A DNA stretch of 54,954 nucleotides from Scleroderma bovista (taxonomy: Eukaryota > Basidiomycota > Agaricomycetes > Boletales > Sclerodermataceae). This document shows positions 1 through 12,067 of this stretch, piece after piece. Position numbers and translations under genes: made by a program. Location: the NCBI GenBank assembly GCA_037178675.1, contig JAYMGJ010000714.1:1-54954 (forward strand). Direction: 5' to 3'. The notes beneath the pieces were generated by a model. It made no database searches and was not told the origin of the DNA. It saw only the letters and a list, made by a program, of their open reading frames with translations. Position 1 is the stretch's first letter; the number at the start of each line of letters is the position of its first letter.

Positions 1-1383
1 CACAAGGTGAGAATGTCACCTTCGGCAACGATGACCCCCTTTCCATCATTCTGACACGATGCATAATCAGTAAGAAACATAAACTCGAGCGAAGAAAACA
101 CACCTCGATGCGCGCCATGTAATTATGCTCAAATGTCCCCTGCGCACCACAACGCTCCGCCACCTCAGGCACGCAGCGCTGAAAATGGCGACAGGCGGTC
201 GTCTTCACAATGACAGCGATCCCATGGCGAACGCGATGATCGAGTGACATGTCCATAGTCTGCTGGATAGCGAAAGGATACCAAGTACTCATCACATGAG
301 CAACAGCCGTCGCATGGGCAATCGGCCACTGTTGTGTCCGGAACGATATGATAGGAAGAGGACGATTCTCTTTGCCTGTTATACAACGATGCATTGAATA
401 TTTTCCAGCAATGTAGGCAGCGGCTTTAATGGAAGATATCCAAGGGGCGGTAACGGCCATTGTCCCGTAGGGGATGCGCCATACTTCATCCCACCAGGCT
501 TGCAAGGGGAATTTAGGCATAGAATAGTCCCCTAGCTTGGATGACACAAGAGCGGAGTGGGGGACAAGCACGTTGTTGAAGCGGGTCACGGAAAAGTCGA
601 GAGGGGATGTCCCCGAGCGTGGGCCCAAGCGGATCGATTCTACTCCTCTGTACATCTCTCGTTCGTTACAAATTGGGACAATGAAGAAGCGAGAACCATG
701 GTCTTTACCGTCGACCATGAGTTTCGCCATTACTAATGCAACTTTGGGAAGTCCAAAGGCTGGGGTTGAAGCGGGCATGAATCTATTTGCAATATGAGCA
801 TCAATGCAATACAAATTTATTTAGATCACTTACTTGGAAGCTTCTTCTCGGGGTGTATTGATAACAAACCCTCGTGGGGTTTTAGTAGCGGTGGTTTCGA
901 TATTGAATGCATCAAGACCATGACCCCTCTCGGTTAGGAGATAGATTCCGACTGTTTCGAATCGCAGGAGGCGATTAACAAGGCCCCTGAGGTCTGGGCG
1001 CCTTTTGAGATGGCGCGAGAGAGTTCCGATGGCAAGACCGACATGGGCCGCCAAAATCGTGAACATAGCAGTGTCCAGAGACATTATAGGGTCAGTCATC
1101 ATGGCCCAGTATCTTGGCGAACAGAATTGTACGTCTGTGATTGAGAGATCTAATCAAGGTATGAGATGGCTGCCACAAGGGTCCACAAAGATGAAGACGT
1201 ACTGTAGGTTTGCATGATCAATCTCGCTCGCTTGTAGGAGAGTGATACACGCTCGTCGACAGTGAGGAACTCTGTCCTGGTAGTAAAGAGTGGATGGCGG
1301 TTCAGCTGGCTAGACATGATTAACGCGGAAAAAGCACGACCCGAGCGGGGAAAGTCTGAGCCTTTTATAACGTTGTCGATCAT
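1..1383 (-). CDS. Acyl-CoA oxidase-like flavoenzyme, 3' part beyond the left edge
   Basis: Probably oxidises fatty acyl-CoA to trans-2-enoyl-CoA with FAD and oxygen, the first step of peroxisomal beta-oxidation. Visible exons are 1383-1203, 1149-834, 782-104 and 50-1; the introns are 51-53 nt with GT-AG ends. The spliced protein reads through an N-terminal helical part (RTEFLTVDERVSLSYKRAR), then the family signature LLTERGHGLDAFNIETTAT, followed by a beta-domain with SRFFIVPI and RLGPRSGTSPLDFSVTRFNN. The helical C-terminal domain has WRIPYGTMAV and ends at the edge in a segment containing VIVAEGDILTLC, the region that carries the catalytic glutamate in this family. The start at 1383 follows an in-frame TAA 24 nt upstream. 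The C-terminus, including any peroxisomal targeting signal, lies outside the window. An acyl-CoA dehydrogenase-type relative is the alternative, but the AEGD-region architecture favours oxidase. Confidence 0.88.
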
Positions 1384-3446
1384 AACTTGGATATGCGGAT
1401 GGGGTTCTTAGCCTTTCAAAGTAGTCCGATGGCACAGGAAGAGACGGGCCCAAGGAAGAGCCCTGTCAGGTGCATATCAAAAACTGACATTCGCCAAATT
1501 TTCAGATCGAATCTCGAACTGACATCTTTGTCCGTGAGGATGGGGAGAATGAAAGCCTAAGTGTCAGGAACTGGTCTACGTACGCATTTAGGACCAAGAT
1601 AGGGCAAAATAAATGCCGATGGAAGCAAAGACCATAGGCCAATCTTGCACGAATATGTAGATGTGGTAATCTTCGCCTTCTCCAAACAATATTGCATTGC
1701 CGCGTTATTGTATAGCTCATTGATTAGGATTATGAACCCATGTGGGTGCCGTATTAGAGAGACACTTGCCATTAAGCACGACATCAGTTCAGAGAACTTC
1801 CGAAGATGCTGTCCAGTAGGTCCCGCGATCGTTGCACCGCGCTGGTAAACCGTGTCACGCAATGACTGGAAAGCGCTCACAAGACAGCCGCCACCATCGT
1901 ACCTGTAAGGGAATCTGGCCACGGAAATAGTGCTCAACCTGAGTGCTAAAAGTTCCAACTAGGGCCGCAAAAGAATTTGAGATTTAGTAAAAGTGCACAA
2001 TTGAGAGACAGATCGAAAGGGAAACCGTTGGCGAGGCGGTGCCAGTGCAGCCAATCAGCGATTTCAATTCGCATGACGCTTCATCGACCCAGTTCAGTTC
2101 AAAGAGTTCGGCGCCAGGCTACCGCGATGATGTAACAAAGCAAACAAATCAGTGGAAAATCTGGGGGAAGTACTTACAAACCTGATATGCACCGAACCCT
2201 CCCACGTTTGTCCATTCCCGCCTCTGACATATCTGTTTTTACACAGGGCGGGCTAACGAAGTATTTACCGCTGTTTGTAGAGCGGGCGGCGTCTCTATCC
2301 CTGCTCCTGTTCGACAAGCGCCGATGTTCGAATAATCGAATATTCATATGCTGATGACCAGCAGCTTCAATCCCACTGAGGAGGATCTTTGTCGCGGTCG
2401 ACATTCTTGTGCATACTATGTTGTCCTATTCTCAGACGCGGAACGTCACTATTTGCCTTCTCTTCTCATGTCTCGTAACGCTGCATTCTCCGTTCAGCTC
2501 TAAATGGCGCTAAAGCAATACTCCGTACAGCGCCGAAGTTCTCGGTCCAAAGAACCACTCCCAGCCCTGTCATCCTGTCCTGAAAGAAGTATCCTGCATT
2601 GTCTCTGACGAAATAATGCATATGACAATCTGACCAGAGTACAATTAGACGAGTGTGGCCTAACAAACATTCTATGACGGCTTTCGGTTCGTATGATACT
2701 AAGTTCTTTGACAGTTACAAGTTCCGCATGGCACATGCTACTATCGCGGCATCCACTGGGAGTTTGATTGAGATGGCACGGATGGCCTGACTGTAGTTGA
2801 CACCTGGCCTTTGCGTCTGCAGAGCAATCACACGATTTGTGTGTCGTTCACTACGCACCCTCGTCGATCAAGGCATACCACAACACGCAGATCTATTACG
2901 TACCACACTTTCGTCACTTTATGGATCACCCTCAGCGATCGTGGTGGCGCACGGACTATTCGGTTCACAGTTGACAGCGCCCCGAAGATCTGTTTCCCGA
3001 TTCAAGCAGAGTCTGCGGCGTTGTTGCTTATGGCAAGATGACATACCTCCGCGGGGTGGAGCCTGCTTGCCGTGTCGCGGGGATAAACAACCCACTACGA
3101 CGCCCCTATGAGAAGTAAGTATAAACTCCTACTACTAGCACCTTCACGGTGAACACTCGCTGTCCGATTTTTATATTTAGAATGACTCGCGTATTGGAAT
3201 TGGAATCTACTAATCCAGTCTAGTGCAAATATCCATTCAAGTTTGTCATTCCCCTGTGCCCGCGTATGTGCGTATGTTGATACTAGTACTAGTATGGGCA
3301 GCCTTACCCTCGGCGGGCTGCCTCATGTAATATGTTTGATCATGATGTCCCGAACAGAAGCGCACTAACGATATCTCAGACTCTCTAAAGTACAGCCCCA
3401 CCAGGTCAATGTACTTCACCCGCGTCTCCTCTCCTCCTTCTACATC
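1384..3446. other. Intergenic, no recognised gene
   Basis: Several short frames are open on both strands, the longest on the minus strand at 1557-1958, but none shows a family motif, a signal peptide or a consistent exon-intron chain. The last part is the promoter of the transporter that follows and has a pyrimidine-rich leader just before its ATG. A decayed gene on the minus strand at about 1560-2740 is possible but I cannot support it. Confidence 0.5.
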
Positions 3447-5460
3447 ATGGCAGCTACCCCAGAAAGCGCACCCTCAATGCTTGACGTGAAGGCAGAGACG
3501 TGTCTCAAGAATGGAAACAGCTCCAGCGACATCATAGCGTCCCCTACTAGTGCTGACAATGTTTTGTCGCCTCCCCCAACATTTCCCGAAGGAGGCTTGC
3601 AAGCTTGGCTGACCGTCCTTGGAGGGTGAGCCCTTCCACTTTTCGTTCTCAAGCTCTGACCACCTCGTATATGCAGATCGATGATAGTATTTTGTTCCTT
3701 TGGTACAGTCCAGTCCTTCGGCGTATACCAAGACTACTATACGGTGAGCACACTCGGTCGCTCTCGTCTTGAATCTTATAATGGTTTGTGTTTGTAGCGG
3801 GTGTTCTTGAAAGGCCATGCTGCCTCCGATATCAGCTGGATCGGCTCAGTCCAGACGTTCCTCCTCTTTGGTGGAGGTCTCCTTTCTGGCAAGCTGTTCG
3901 ATGACGGATACTTTCATCACTGTATCGCATTTGGCTCCTTGATCTATCTCTTCTCGTGAGTTGCTCGTATATACCACGGAGTCCTTCCAACAATATTGTG
4001 CACCTGTTATCTTGTAGCGTCTTCATGCTCTCTCTCGCCCAACCCCACCAATACTATCAAGTATTCCTCGCTCAAGGTATCGGCATGGGGATAGGGATGG
4101 GATTAATGTTCCTGCCCGCAATCTCAGTGACTTCTCACTATTTCCGCCGTCGTAGGACAGTTGCAATGGGCGTGGTCATAGCAGGTGGGTAATAGTTTCC
4201 CCCATATCTATATCATCTTCTCATCATCCCTGCAGGTTCATCGATAGGAGCTGTCGTACACTCCATCATGCTCAACAATTTAATCAGCAATGGGGTCGGG
4301 TTTGCATGGGGAGTTAGGTAGGTGGTATTTGTCACGATGCCGTATGAGCACTCACAGCAAGCCATGCACAGAACGGCCGCATTTCTGCACCTTGCCTTGC
4401 TCCTCATTGCAAATCTGGTAATGAAGACGCGGCTGCCGAGCAGAAGGGAGAGGCCAAATGCTAAGCCAATTGATATCAAATCAATTTTGACTGATAGAGG
4501 TTATTGGCTTTGCACGATTGGGTATGTGTATGACTTGCATTGATCTTCCCGGATCTTACAGAAAAATAGCTCTGCATTGGCGTTTTGGGGTCTCTTTGTG
4601 CCATGTATGTCGGGCTGTGTGATAAGACTATATCAAGGGCTGATTTTTCCCAGTCTTCTACTTGCAACTGTTTGCGGAGTTGCACGGCCTTCCACCGAAG
4701 CTTGCATTCTACGCAGTAAGTCCACTTGCTTCCCCTGGGTTATTTCGGATTTCTGACCATATCCAGATTCCTATTATGAATGCAGCTTCCTTGTTTGGAC
4801 GGACGGTCCCTAATTTCTTGGGAGATGTTTTCGGTCCCTTCAATGGTGCGTCTATTCGATCCCGCAGCACTGAATGAATGAACATTTCTGTTGGTCATAG
4901 TTATGATTCCTTGTGGAATCCTTTCTGGAGGTATCATCTTCCTATTGTTCACGGCTACAGGCGTGGCGGGTACGGTTGTCTTCGGGATCTTGTACGGTTT
5001 CTTCTCCGGAGGGTGTACGTCTTTCATTTCCTCCGCAACCCCGTTTGCATCTTGACCTGAGCTATGTGGCTTAGTCCTTTCGATCGTTACGCCCGCGGTA
5101 GCCTCGTATTCTCGGGATCTTAATGAGATTGGGTAGGTCAATCACACGACCCATATTGTGATGCACTGACCAGGACTCGCCTTGACTGTGCACAGAATTC
5201 GGTTAGGCATCGCATCATTTGTGATCGGCTGCGCACTGCTTACAGGAACTCCGATCGCGGGTGCCCTTGTGCAGGAGCACCACACCGGCAGCTACATTTG
5301 GTGGCGTCCACTCGTCTTCGCATCTGTAGGTCCCTTTTATCTTTTCTTGTTATCAAACTTATGACATCATTACAAACAGGTTGTCGTGTTCGCTGGATCG
5401 GCTTGCCTCATCGTCTCACGACAAATCCTTTCTAAGAGAAAGGGAACAAGGATGCTCTAA
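3447..5460 (+). CDS. MFS transporter, monocarboxylate porter type
   Basis: Predicted 453-residue, roughly 12-helix plasma-membrane transporter of the fungal MCH/monocarboxylate porter family. Thirteen exons: 3447-3625, 3677-3743, 3798-3955, 4018-4184, 4236-4317, 4372-4521, 4570-4604, 4654-4715, 4767-4845, 4901-5014, 5075-5132, 5196-5325 and 5380-5460. Exon lengths sum to 1362 nt. Family marks include FPEGGLQAWLTVLGG leading into helix 1, SFGVYQDYYTRVFLKGH, a GIGMGIGMGLMFLPAISVTSHYFRRRR segment with the loop 4-5 arginine cluster, and VIAGSSIGAV. The C-terminus has TGTPIAGALVQ and a short basic tail. The acceptor at 4371 and the donor at 5015 were chosen because only they keep the frame. The substrate cannot be read from sequence: MCH relatives move riboflavin, monocarboxylates or unknown solutes. 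The many short introns are typical of basidiomycetes. No pathway partner is adjacent. Confidence 0.9.
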
Positions 5461-7374
5461 ATCGCCGCCCCTCCTAAGTGTCGACGACTTGGGAATGGTG
5501 AAGCGTTGTACCCCCATCGGCTTATCTGCCACGCTAGTGCTTCTGGCCACCTTGGCGTCGTTCACACGCTCTCAATCATTGTCTGCATCCCAGCGCTGCG
5601 CATACCATATTCGATGCTGTTCAGCTCAAAAGTCATACATGCACTATCCCAGCTAGTACTTTCGAGTTCCTTGCTTTCTCGTGTATTCCTGTATAACTAA
5701 CACGTTCCGCGGTGCTGGTCAGGTGGTGTGGAAGCCACAAGGCTAGCTAATATATTTAGTGTCTCGCGTGTGTATCATATTACTTGCCTTTAACGGAATA
5801 TTAGACCCCTGCTATTGTAGTCTGGTACTAGAAGCCAGCAATACAAATCTTGTCAACCTATTGAATTTTGAGACTAGCCCAAGTTCATGTGGGTCTGTCA
5901 GTGTCAGGCTTGAGTGCTTAACAATAACCTAATTCTAAAAATGGTGCCCTACTTAGATGGACAGGCGGAGATTACAGAAGTACGTATGGATACATACATA
6001 TGTGAAGCGACGGAATGGCCTACCCAAGAAATTGTCACAAAATTGCATTATGCATGGTACACCAAAAGGAAAAGTGGGCGTCCGCTGTTTGAATGCAGAT
6101 GCGTACGTGGGATATGGGTGACTTGGTACCTTGGCAAACTTCTCAGGGGGATGATACTTTTTGTCACGCCGTTTCTTCTTTCTAAATCAACGAATACTGC
6201 ATAGATCTGATGTCGCTCAACTGGGAATTAAAATTTATTGTTAGAGGAGTAGCAGCAGCTAACAAGTATTGGGGTGGCCAGCTTCGTAAGCCAGTTCAAG
6301 TTGGAGAGACGGGTTGACGCATTAAGTCCATTGATTCTTGAATGCGCCAGGTTCGCAGGTAGCCCATGTCCATGGGTATGGGACGCTCCGAAGACAACGC
6401 CATGATGCATATCTGCCAAGGGTGGGGTAAAAAACGAGCGCAGGGAGGATCGCCGTATTACGCATGGAATGGAATACAATGTACGGGCATCCGATGCCGG
6501 GATTCAGTGTCGGTACTTTTGATAGCAGGAAGTTGGGAAGCCAGACTACGCTCCAAGTCCGTCGGGTAGGATCATAGGCGGTGGCGGGCACGGGTGCCTT
6601 TCGCACTGTGGTTCTTCATTGGCCATCCAATGTCCGCCTGGATGGGTTAAGCGAACATGAGATCCGAGGTGCTGAAGTGACAAAGAGTCATGGAAAAAAA
6701 AAAAAAAAGTAATCACCTCGGAATGTATGCAAACGTACATCGATATCAGGCTCACCCGAGCGCGTGAATGGGTCTGTCAAGTGTAACTGTTATGGAAGGA
6801 CTGCTAGGTACACCGTACACAATGGAAGTAGAAGACAGTCAATCCTTCAGAAGAATCCTTGAGGACCCACAAGCGTGGGTTTACATACGTCGGATCTTGC
6901 GTGTGCAGAAGAAGTGTGGTTTTATTGCAAAATACCTCCGTCGTTTGGTGTGCGACCGGTGATCGTGAGTATCTGTACCGCAAGGTGAAAAAGAGGTTGG
7001 TTTATGTTTACAGCGCAAAACAGGCCTTTGGGAAGTGTACGACGGTTCACCGCGACCAAAGACCAAGACGAAGCATATCCCACATAGACCGATGGCGACG
7101 TCGCGACTTCTTGACCTCCCTTGGGTGATAGGACCCATCGAGTACGAAGATCACGAAGCGCCAAGCCAGTATAGTGGATGACTTCTTTGATAGTCGGTGA
7201 GTGCAAGGTGCTCTTTTGAGGACGACCAACACCGCAGGAGCTGTTCCCACGCCACCCTCGCAGCAACTTGACGCAGCACGAAACGCTGTGTCATTCAAGT
7301 ATCCATTACAAGGCAGACTTGGGTGTCGTTTACTCACTCATCTCAACCCCTCATCGTGCAACTAACTGACTCTG
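5461..7374. other. Intergenic, no recognised gene
   Basis: A 96-codon plus-strand frame at 5914-6204 and several minus-strand frames between 6228 and 7337 have no recognisable motif. A run of 15 A lies at 6694-6708. The part nearest 7374 is the WASP promoter and leader, which is C/T-rich just before the ATG. Confidence 0.45.
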
Positions 7375-9014
7375 ATGCCCGCAAAATCCGCCTTGTTTGA
7401 AGGCGAGAAAAACATAATCAAATCAACATTCCCAGCAGACAAAAACAAGATCCTGTATGCAACCCCTGCTCGCATCTACTTTGCGTACCCTCAGCAGGAC
7501 CGATGGTCGTACGGTGGACTCCAGGGTGCACTTGCATTCATAGAGGACCTGAACCAGCGTGCGTTCTTCCTCAAGTTGGTAGACATCTTTGGGAATGGCG
7601 GCGAAATATGGTCACATGAACTCTATGAGGGGTTTCAATACTACCAGGACCAGCCGCTCTTCCATTCATTTGCCGGTGATGTGAGTTGCTTCTAGTTGCA
7701 ACCTTGACTGTGACATGATGTGCCTAAACCATGTTTAACCCAGAAATGCATGATTGGCTTGGTCTTTTCTGACCAGAAAGAGGCTAAGTTGTTTCACAAG
7801 AAAGTGACGACACGAAAGGCTGGCAAAGGTGCGATATGAGCATGACATACTACACCATTCAGGATTTCACGATCTTTCCAGCCCCTAAGCTTGCACCGAC
7901 AAAGAAATCTGTTTCAAACGGCAAAGTCGACAAATCCATGATATCGGGCCCTGTGGAAGGCTCGTTCAAACATATAGGACACATGGGGTATGACCAAGAA
8001 AAAGGATTTGTTTCAGAGGGAGTGGATGTTTCCTGGGATCACCTTGCTTCCGACCTGGTATCGAAGGGTGTTCCTGCAAAAGAGGTTCATATAAACAAAG
8101 ATTGGATCCGGGAATGGTTCTTGACAAATGGACCGCAGTATCTTGCCCAGGATCCATCTGCGACCACGAAGAAGGCGCCGCCCCCACCCGTTCCCCGGCG
8201 AGCAGCGCATGGTCCTTCGGAAAGCGTAACCTCGGCCAATGGCGATGCTCAACCTGCACCAACGCCGCCAGTGAGGGCTACGCCTTTGAGACCGCCGAAT
8301 GCTCCGCCGCCATCACCTGTACAGAGCAGTTTAGTTACTCCTACCGTCCCGCCTCCTCCGCCTCCACCTACTCGGCCCGCCAGTGCTGCACCTGTACCAC
8401 CGCCTCCAGCACCACCTGCCCGACCTGCAAGTGCTGTACCTGCGCCACCGCCACCGCCACCACCTACTCGGCCCGCCAGTGCTGCACCTGCACCACCGCC
8501 TCCAGCACCACCTGTGCGTCCTGCGAATCCTCCACCTCCAACACGACCAAGCGTACCTCCGCCGCCGCTGCCGCCAACCAGCAGCAGCCCACCTCCGCCA
8601 CCCCCTCCGCCACCCCCTCCGCCACCCCCTCCGCCACCGCCGACCAGGAGCAGTCCTCCACCTCCACCACCACCACCATCGATGAATGGCCCTCCTCCCC
8701 CTCCTCCCCCTCCGCCGCAAGCTGCGGACGGTGGTTCTCCTCCTCCTCCGCCCGCCCTGCCCCCTGCTCAACCTGGTCGTGGTGATCTTCTAGCTTCCAT
8801 CCGCGGACAAGGCGTCCACAATCTGCGCAAAGCACCCAAACCTGACGCGAACGGAGTCCCGCCGCCGTCGCCGCCCTCGGCGCCTGCGGTGGAGGAGACA
8901 CGTTCAGGCGGCGGTGGTGATTTAACTGCTGCTCTCGCTGCTGCGCTTCTCCAGCGAAGCAAGAAGCTCGGAGACAGTGATGACGAGGATGACGACGACG
9001 AGGAGTGGGATTGA
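7375..9014 (+). CDS. wsp1: WASP homologue, Arp2/3 activator (WH1-CRIB-polyproline-WH2-acidic)
   Basis: Nucleation-promoting factor that binds G-actin and Arp2/3 to start branched actin at endocytic patches. Exons 7375-7680, 7744-7828 and 7882-9014 give 507 residues. Domains in order: WH1 at about 1-135 (RWSYGGLQGALAFIEDL, HELYEGFQYYQDQP, FHSFAGD), then a CRIB-like motif (ISGPVEGSFKHIGHMGYD) followed by a Cdc42/Rac-type region. A long proline-rich stretch with runs of up to about 18 Pro would bind SH3 proteins and profilin. Then come one WH2 motif (GRGDLLASIRGQG, LRKAP), an amphipathic central helix (DLTAALAAALLQRSKKLG), and a terminal acidic tail ending DDEEWD with the conserved tryptophan. 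The acceptor at 7881 was chosen over the earlier CAG because it alone keeps the frame. The proline tract is encoded by near-perfect CCACCCCCTCCG repeats, so its length may vary between strains. Confidence 0.95.
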
Positions 9015-9427
9015 ATTGGGGACAATCGTATTTTATAGGAATACATATTAAGATACCCGGGTTGGCATCTGCAGTAATGACGACACTAGTATGTATCTTT
9101 CACATATGAATGGGCGAGTATGTAAAGAGAAGTGTTGGTTACGATACTTCGGAAGTATTCGCACTTACAGTTCGAGTGGCTGAGATGATTTTATCAGTGA
9201 ATGGTCGACCACTAGCCCTTCAAATACTGGCGCTCCCCTGGCCTGACAAGGACTGGGGTTGGGACAAGGACCAGATCGCCTGATTTAGGCTGTGGCGATT
9301 GCCGAGATCAGTCAGGTTGGGCGGTCCCCAGCTTTGTACCCTCACAACGAGTACAACCTTGCATCCGTGTTCTCCCTGCACCGATACCACTTCTGAAAAC
9401 AACCCAGCCTTTCTGTGTTTCTAGAAA
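9015..9427. other. WASP 3' flank and calmodulin promoter
   Basis: No gene. The part from about 9265 to 9330 (around CGCCTGATTTAGGCTG and TCAGTCAGGTTGGGCGG) recurs in diverged form at 12584-12630, upstream of the calmodulin pseudogene. It therefore belongs to the duplicated block and probably to the calmodulin promoter. Confidence 0.55.
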
Positions 9428-10319
9428 ATGGCAGATCAACTGGTATGTGTGGTCCCGTCACGTGGGTTTACTCTCCATTGATTGCACGGCGGCTGCCCAG
9501 TCTGAAGGTGGGCACGCTCTTCTTGTTCACAGCCATAATCGCTCACGGATCTACACGTGCGATGCACAGAGCAAATATCCGGTGAGTAGCCAATATTTGA
9601 TCGCCACTCTGGCTTGCCCGCCACCGGTATTGACGGATGCAATCATGTATAGAATTCAAAGAAGCTTTCTCTCTTTTTGACAAAGGTACTTGTTCTGCAT
9701 TTCCCGGAGACACTTCTTTGCTAGATCGGTGATGTTTTCTCCCCTATTGTTTCACAGATGGCGATGGGACCATCACGACAAAAGAGCTTGGCACCGTGAT
9801 GCGCTCGCTAGGGCAGAACCCCACCGAAGCGGAGCTCCAGGACATGATCAACGAAGTCGATGCGGATGGGAATGGGACGATCGATTTCCCTGAGTTCTTG
9901 ACCATGATGGCACGTAAGATGCGTGACACAGATAGCGAGGAGGAGATCAAGGAGGCGTTCAAGGTGTTTGATAAGGATGGAAACGGGTATATCAGCGCTG
10001 CTGAACTGCGGCATGTCATGACAAACCTCGGTATTCCTCATCCTTGTGTTTCAAAAATCGGGAATCTGACAGCACACTTTCACGATGCAGGTGAGAAGCT
10101 GACCGATGGCGAAGTCGACGAGATGATCCGTGAAGCTGACATCGATGGCGACGGCCAGATCAATTATGAAGGTAAATCTCACCTGCTACTTAACTTCGTG
10201 AGGAGTTTTCTGACTGTTCAATCTGAAACTGCAGAGTTCGTTAAGGTAAGGCATCGCTGGGGACATGCTCATCGAGGCATTTACTGATCCGATCTGTTCA
10301 GATGATGCTTAGCAAGTAG
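9428..10319 (+). CDS. CMD1: Calmodulin, with 7-nt and 12-nt internal exons
   Basis: Calcium sensor that binds four Ca2+ ions and activates calcineurin, CaM kinases and myosins. Eight exons: 9428-9442, 9501-9507, 9570-9581, 9653-9685, 9758-10030, 10091-10171, 10235-10245 and 10302-10319. They total 450 nt and give 149 residues, the normal calmodulin length. The spliced N-terminus is [20 protein letters not shown], with TCTGAAG forming exon 2 by itself. All four EF-hand loops are intact: [36 protein letters not shown] and [12 protein letters not shown]. The protein ends MMLSK. The tiny 5' and 3' exons would be missed by most gene finders, which would call only the 273-nt central exon. Decayed relatives of this gene lie downstream at 11040-11300 and 12694-13210. 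Confidence 0.98.
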
Positions 10320-10517
10320 CCGTCTATTATGATTCCTGAGTATCGTATATACTGTTCTACCTGTCCAACCTTGTATCATTCCATTCCACACAGGCCGAAA
10401 TGGCCACATCCTTTTTTAGTTGTGTTGCGCCCTATTTGAATACATCTCCAATGGACTGCCTTGATAGTTATACGGTCTGGATCCTACCTGATCTTATACT
10501 CGATGGTAATTAGTCAC

Positions 10518-10559
10518 TGACGTCATCCCCTCCGCAGTAGGGCGGTCAGGTATTTAAGG
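10518..10559 (+). promoter_or_regulatory. CRE-type TGACGTCA plus TATA-like box
   Basis: The palindrome TGACGTCA (10518-10525) is a classic ATF/CREB-family bZIP site. It sits 26 nt before a TATA-like TATTTAAG (10551-10558), about 40 nt ahead of the ATG of the 80-residue gene. The spacing fits a focused promoter. Binding is an inference. Confidence 0.5.
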
Positions 10560-10595
10560 GGTGCTCCGCAGGAATACCACTCACCATATCCAATC

Positions 10596-10948
10596 ATGTC
10601 TTCAAGTACCAACGGCCAGTCCGAGCAACGCTTCAATATTCTCCCTCACCCAGCCGTGCGTTGTTCGCTATCTGATAAGAATACCCGCAGCGCTGATATT
10701 TCCCTTTTAGAAAACCAATAATCCGGCAGACCTTGATGCCGCTCAGCGCAATGGATTGGCCGATAACCCTGCAGTTCTTGCACACCATGCGCGGGGTCCC
10801 TATATGCCTGCTCAGGAGCTTGTGAACAACCTCGAGGCACCTTTGGTAGGTCCTAGTCCTTTCCAGGAGAACCGATTCTGATAACCGTGGCTGATCGCAG
10901 AGCCGGGAAGAGTTGCAGAGGAGAACTGAAGAATTGAACAGGAAATGA
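10596..10948 (+). CDS. Small conserved-looking 80-residue protein, unknown function
   Basis: Three exons, 10596-10655, 10711-10845 and 10901-10948, have clean GT-AG borders and phase-0 joints and give 80 residues. The product starts MSSSTNGQSEQRFNILPHPA and contains KTNNPADLDAAQRNGLADNP and YMPAQELVNNLEAPLSREE. It ends in a charged helix, ELQRRTEELNRK. It is hydrophilic, with no signal peptide or membrane segment. I do not recognise a characterised family; small proteins with a LEAPLSREEL-like end occur in basidiomycetes as hypothetical proteins. The supporting evidence is the three-exon frame continuity, the CRE/TATA arrangement just upstream, and a decayed copy of the last two exons' junction at 13407-13460. 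Confidence 0.75.
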
Positions 10949-11039
10949 GTGGTTTATTGTAATCTGTAATAGTGCAACGGATGGAAAGGAGTCTGGGTAG
11001 TCCAGTATTATGAACGATACATGGAATTGTCTATATTGC

Positions 11040-11300
11040 GGAAACGGATATGTCGGCGCTGCTGAGCTGGGGCATGCTATGACACGCTTTATCAGATGTA
11101 TACTGACATTTTTGCATTCCTCGATCGGGGAAGCCGACACCCCCTCCCCCATACAGGTCAGAAGCTGTCTACCTCTGACATGATTCGTGAATTCGACATC
11201 AATGGCGACGGCAAGATCAACGACAAAGGGTAAGTCACCTCCTGACGCGTGTTCTGACTGTTCCGAAATAACAGAGCTCCGCAAAGTAAGGCCACACAGT
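11040..11300 (+). pseudogene. Calmodulin C-terminal half, decayed copy
   Basis: The sequence at 11040-11090 matches the coding stretch for [15 protein letters not shown] of the intact gene with scattered changes, for example GGCGCTGCTGAGCTGGGGCA. A region at the right spacing matches exon 6, with ATGATTCGTGAATTCGACAT and CAATGGCGACGGCAAGATCA covering the fourth EF-hand loop. It is followed by an intron-like GGGTAAGTC and an 11-nt counterpart of exon 7 (AGAGCTCCGCAAAGTAAGGC). Introns are retained, so this is a DNA-level copy and not a retrocopy. There is no N-terminal half here. No open frame spans it. Confidence 0.75.
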
Positions 11301-12067
11301 ACCAGTGATAGCCTGTTTGTTTTGGAGCCGACACGATCTATGCTCAGTTGATACTTTCTAGGTGGTTATCCAGTCCGTTGTCGTGCATGCTGTACTGAGT
11401 TGCATCGTTTAGACTCTACACAAGCCATCTTCGTTTTTCGTGATCATTCACAATTGCTACATACATTGCGTCGGCTATTTGGAAAGTCGGGAAGATTGAA
11501 GGAAGAATTTAATGGATAGTACCTAGCAATCTGTTACTACCCTAGCGCAACGAAAGGAGTGGAGTCCGGAAATCGTCCGGAAGATTCAGCTTATGTCCTA
11601 GGCATCTTCATTATACATTGAAGAGAACTTTGCCGTGTACATGATATACATATGATTGGCATTATCGGCAGAAAAAGACCAGTATGGAAAAAAAGTGCAG
11701 TGCCGACTCCCTATAGTACTCCGCCGTATTGGATGGTGGCAGGAACAGTGCCGAAGTATGAATTTGATCACGGATGCTAGAAAGTACTGGATCAAAAGCT
11801 GAAGCACTGAAGGATCAGCATCGCGCAAGATCGTGCACGGACCGTCAACTAGTCATAGTTGGTTGCGACACCACATGTCATCGTCCTCGCCGGCGGTTGT
11901 GCCCGTCTCAGTGTGAGTGCTGGTTGGCGTGCAAGCTGATAACTTGTCGCTTATATAATATAAATAATATTATAAATGGCTTACATACACAGAGGAATAA
12001 TATCAGATAATATCTCGTGCTCAACCCATCATTCAGCCTCTCACTGTTCGAGTAGTCCATGCTGCGT
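11301..12067. other. No gene seen
   Basis: Only short frames. An AT-rich stretch near 11951-11990 precedes the inverted-repeat element. A segment at 11523-11560 resembles the 3' flank of the 80-residue gene (10958-10995), which suggests more remnants of the duplicated block. Confidence 0.4.

Noticed and set aside
1557..1958. 133-codon minus-strand frame upstream of the acyl-CoA oxidase
   Set aside because: No recognisable motif and no plausible splicing to neighbouring frames.
8102..8901. Several long frames on both strands inside the WASP proline-rich exon
   Set aside because: They arise from the CCN-rich repeat, which has few stops in any frame; only the WASP frame has domains and continues into WH2 and the acidic tail.
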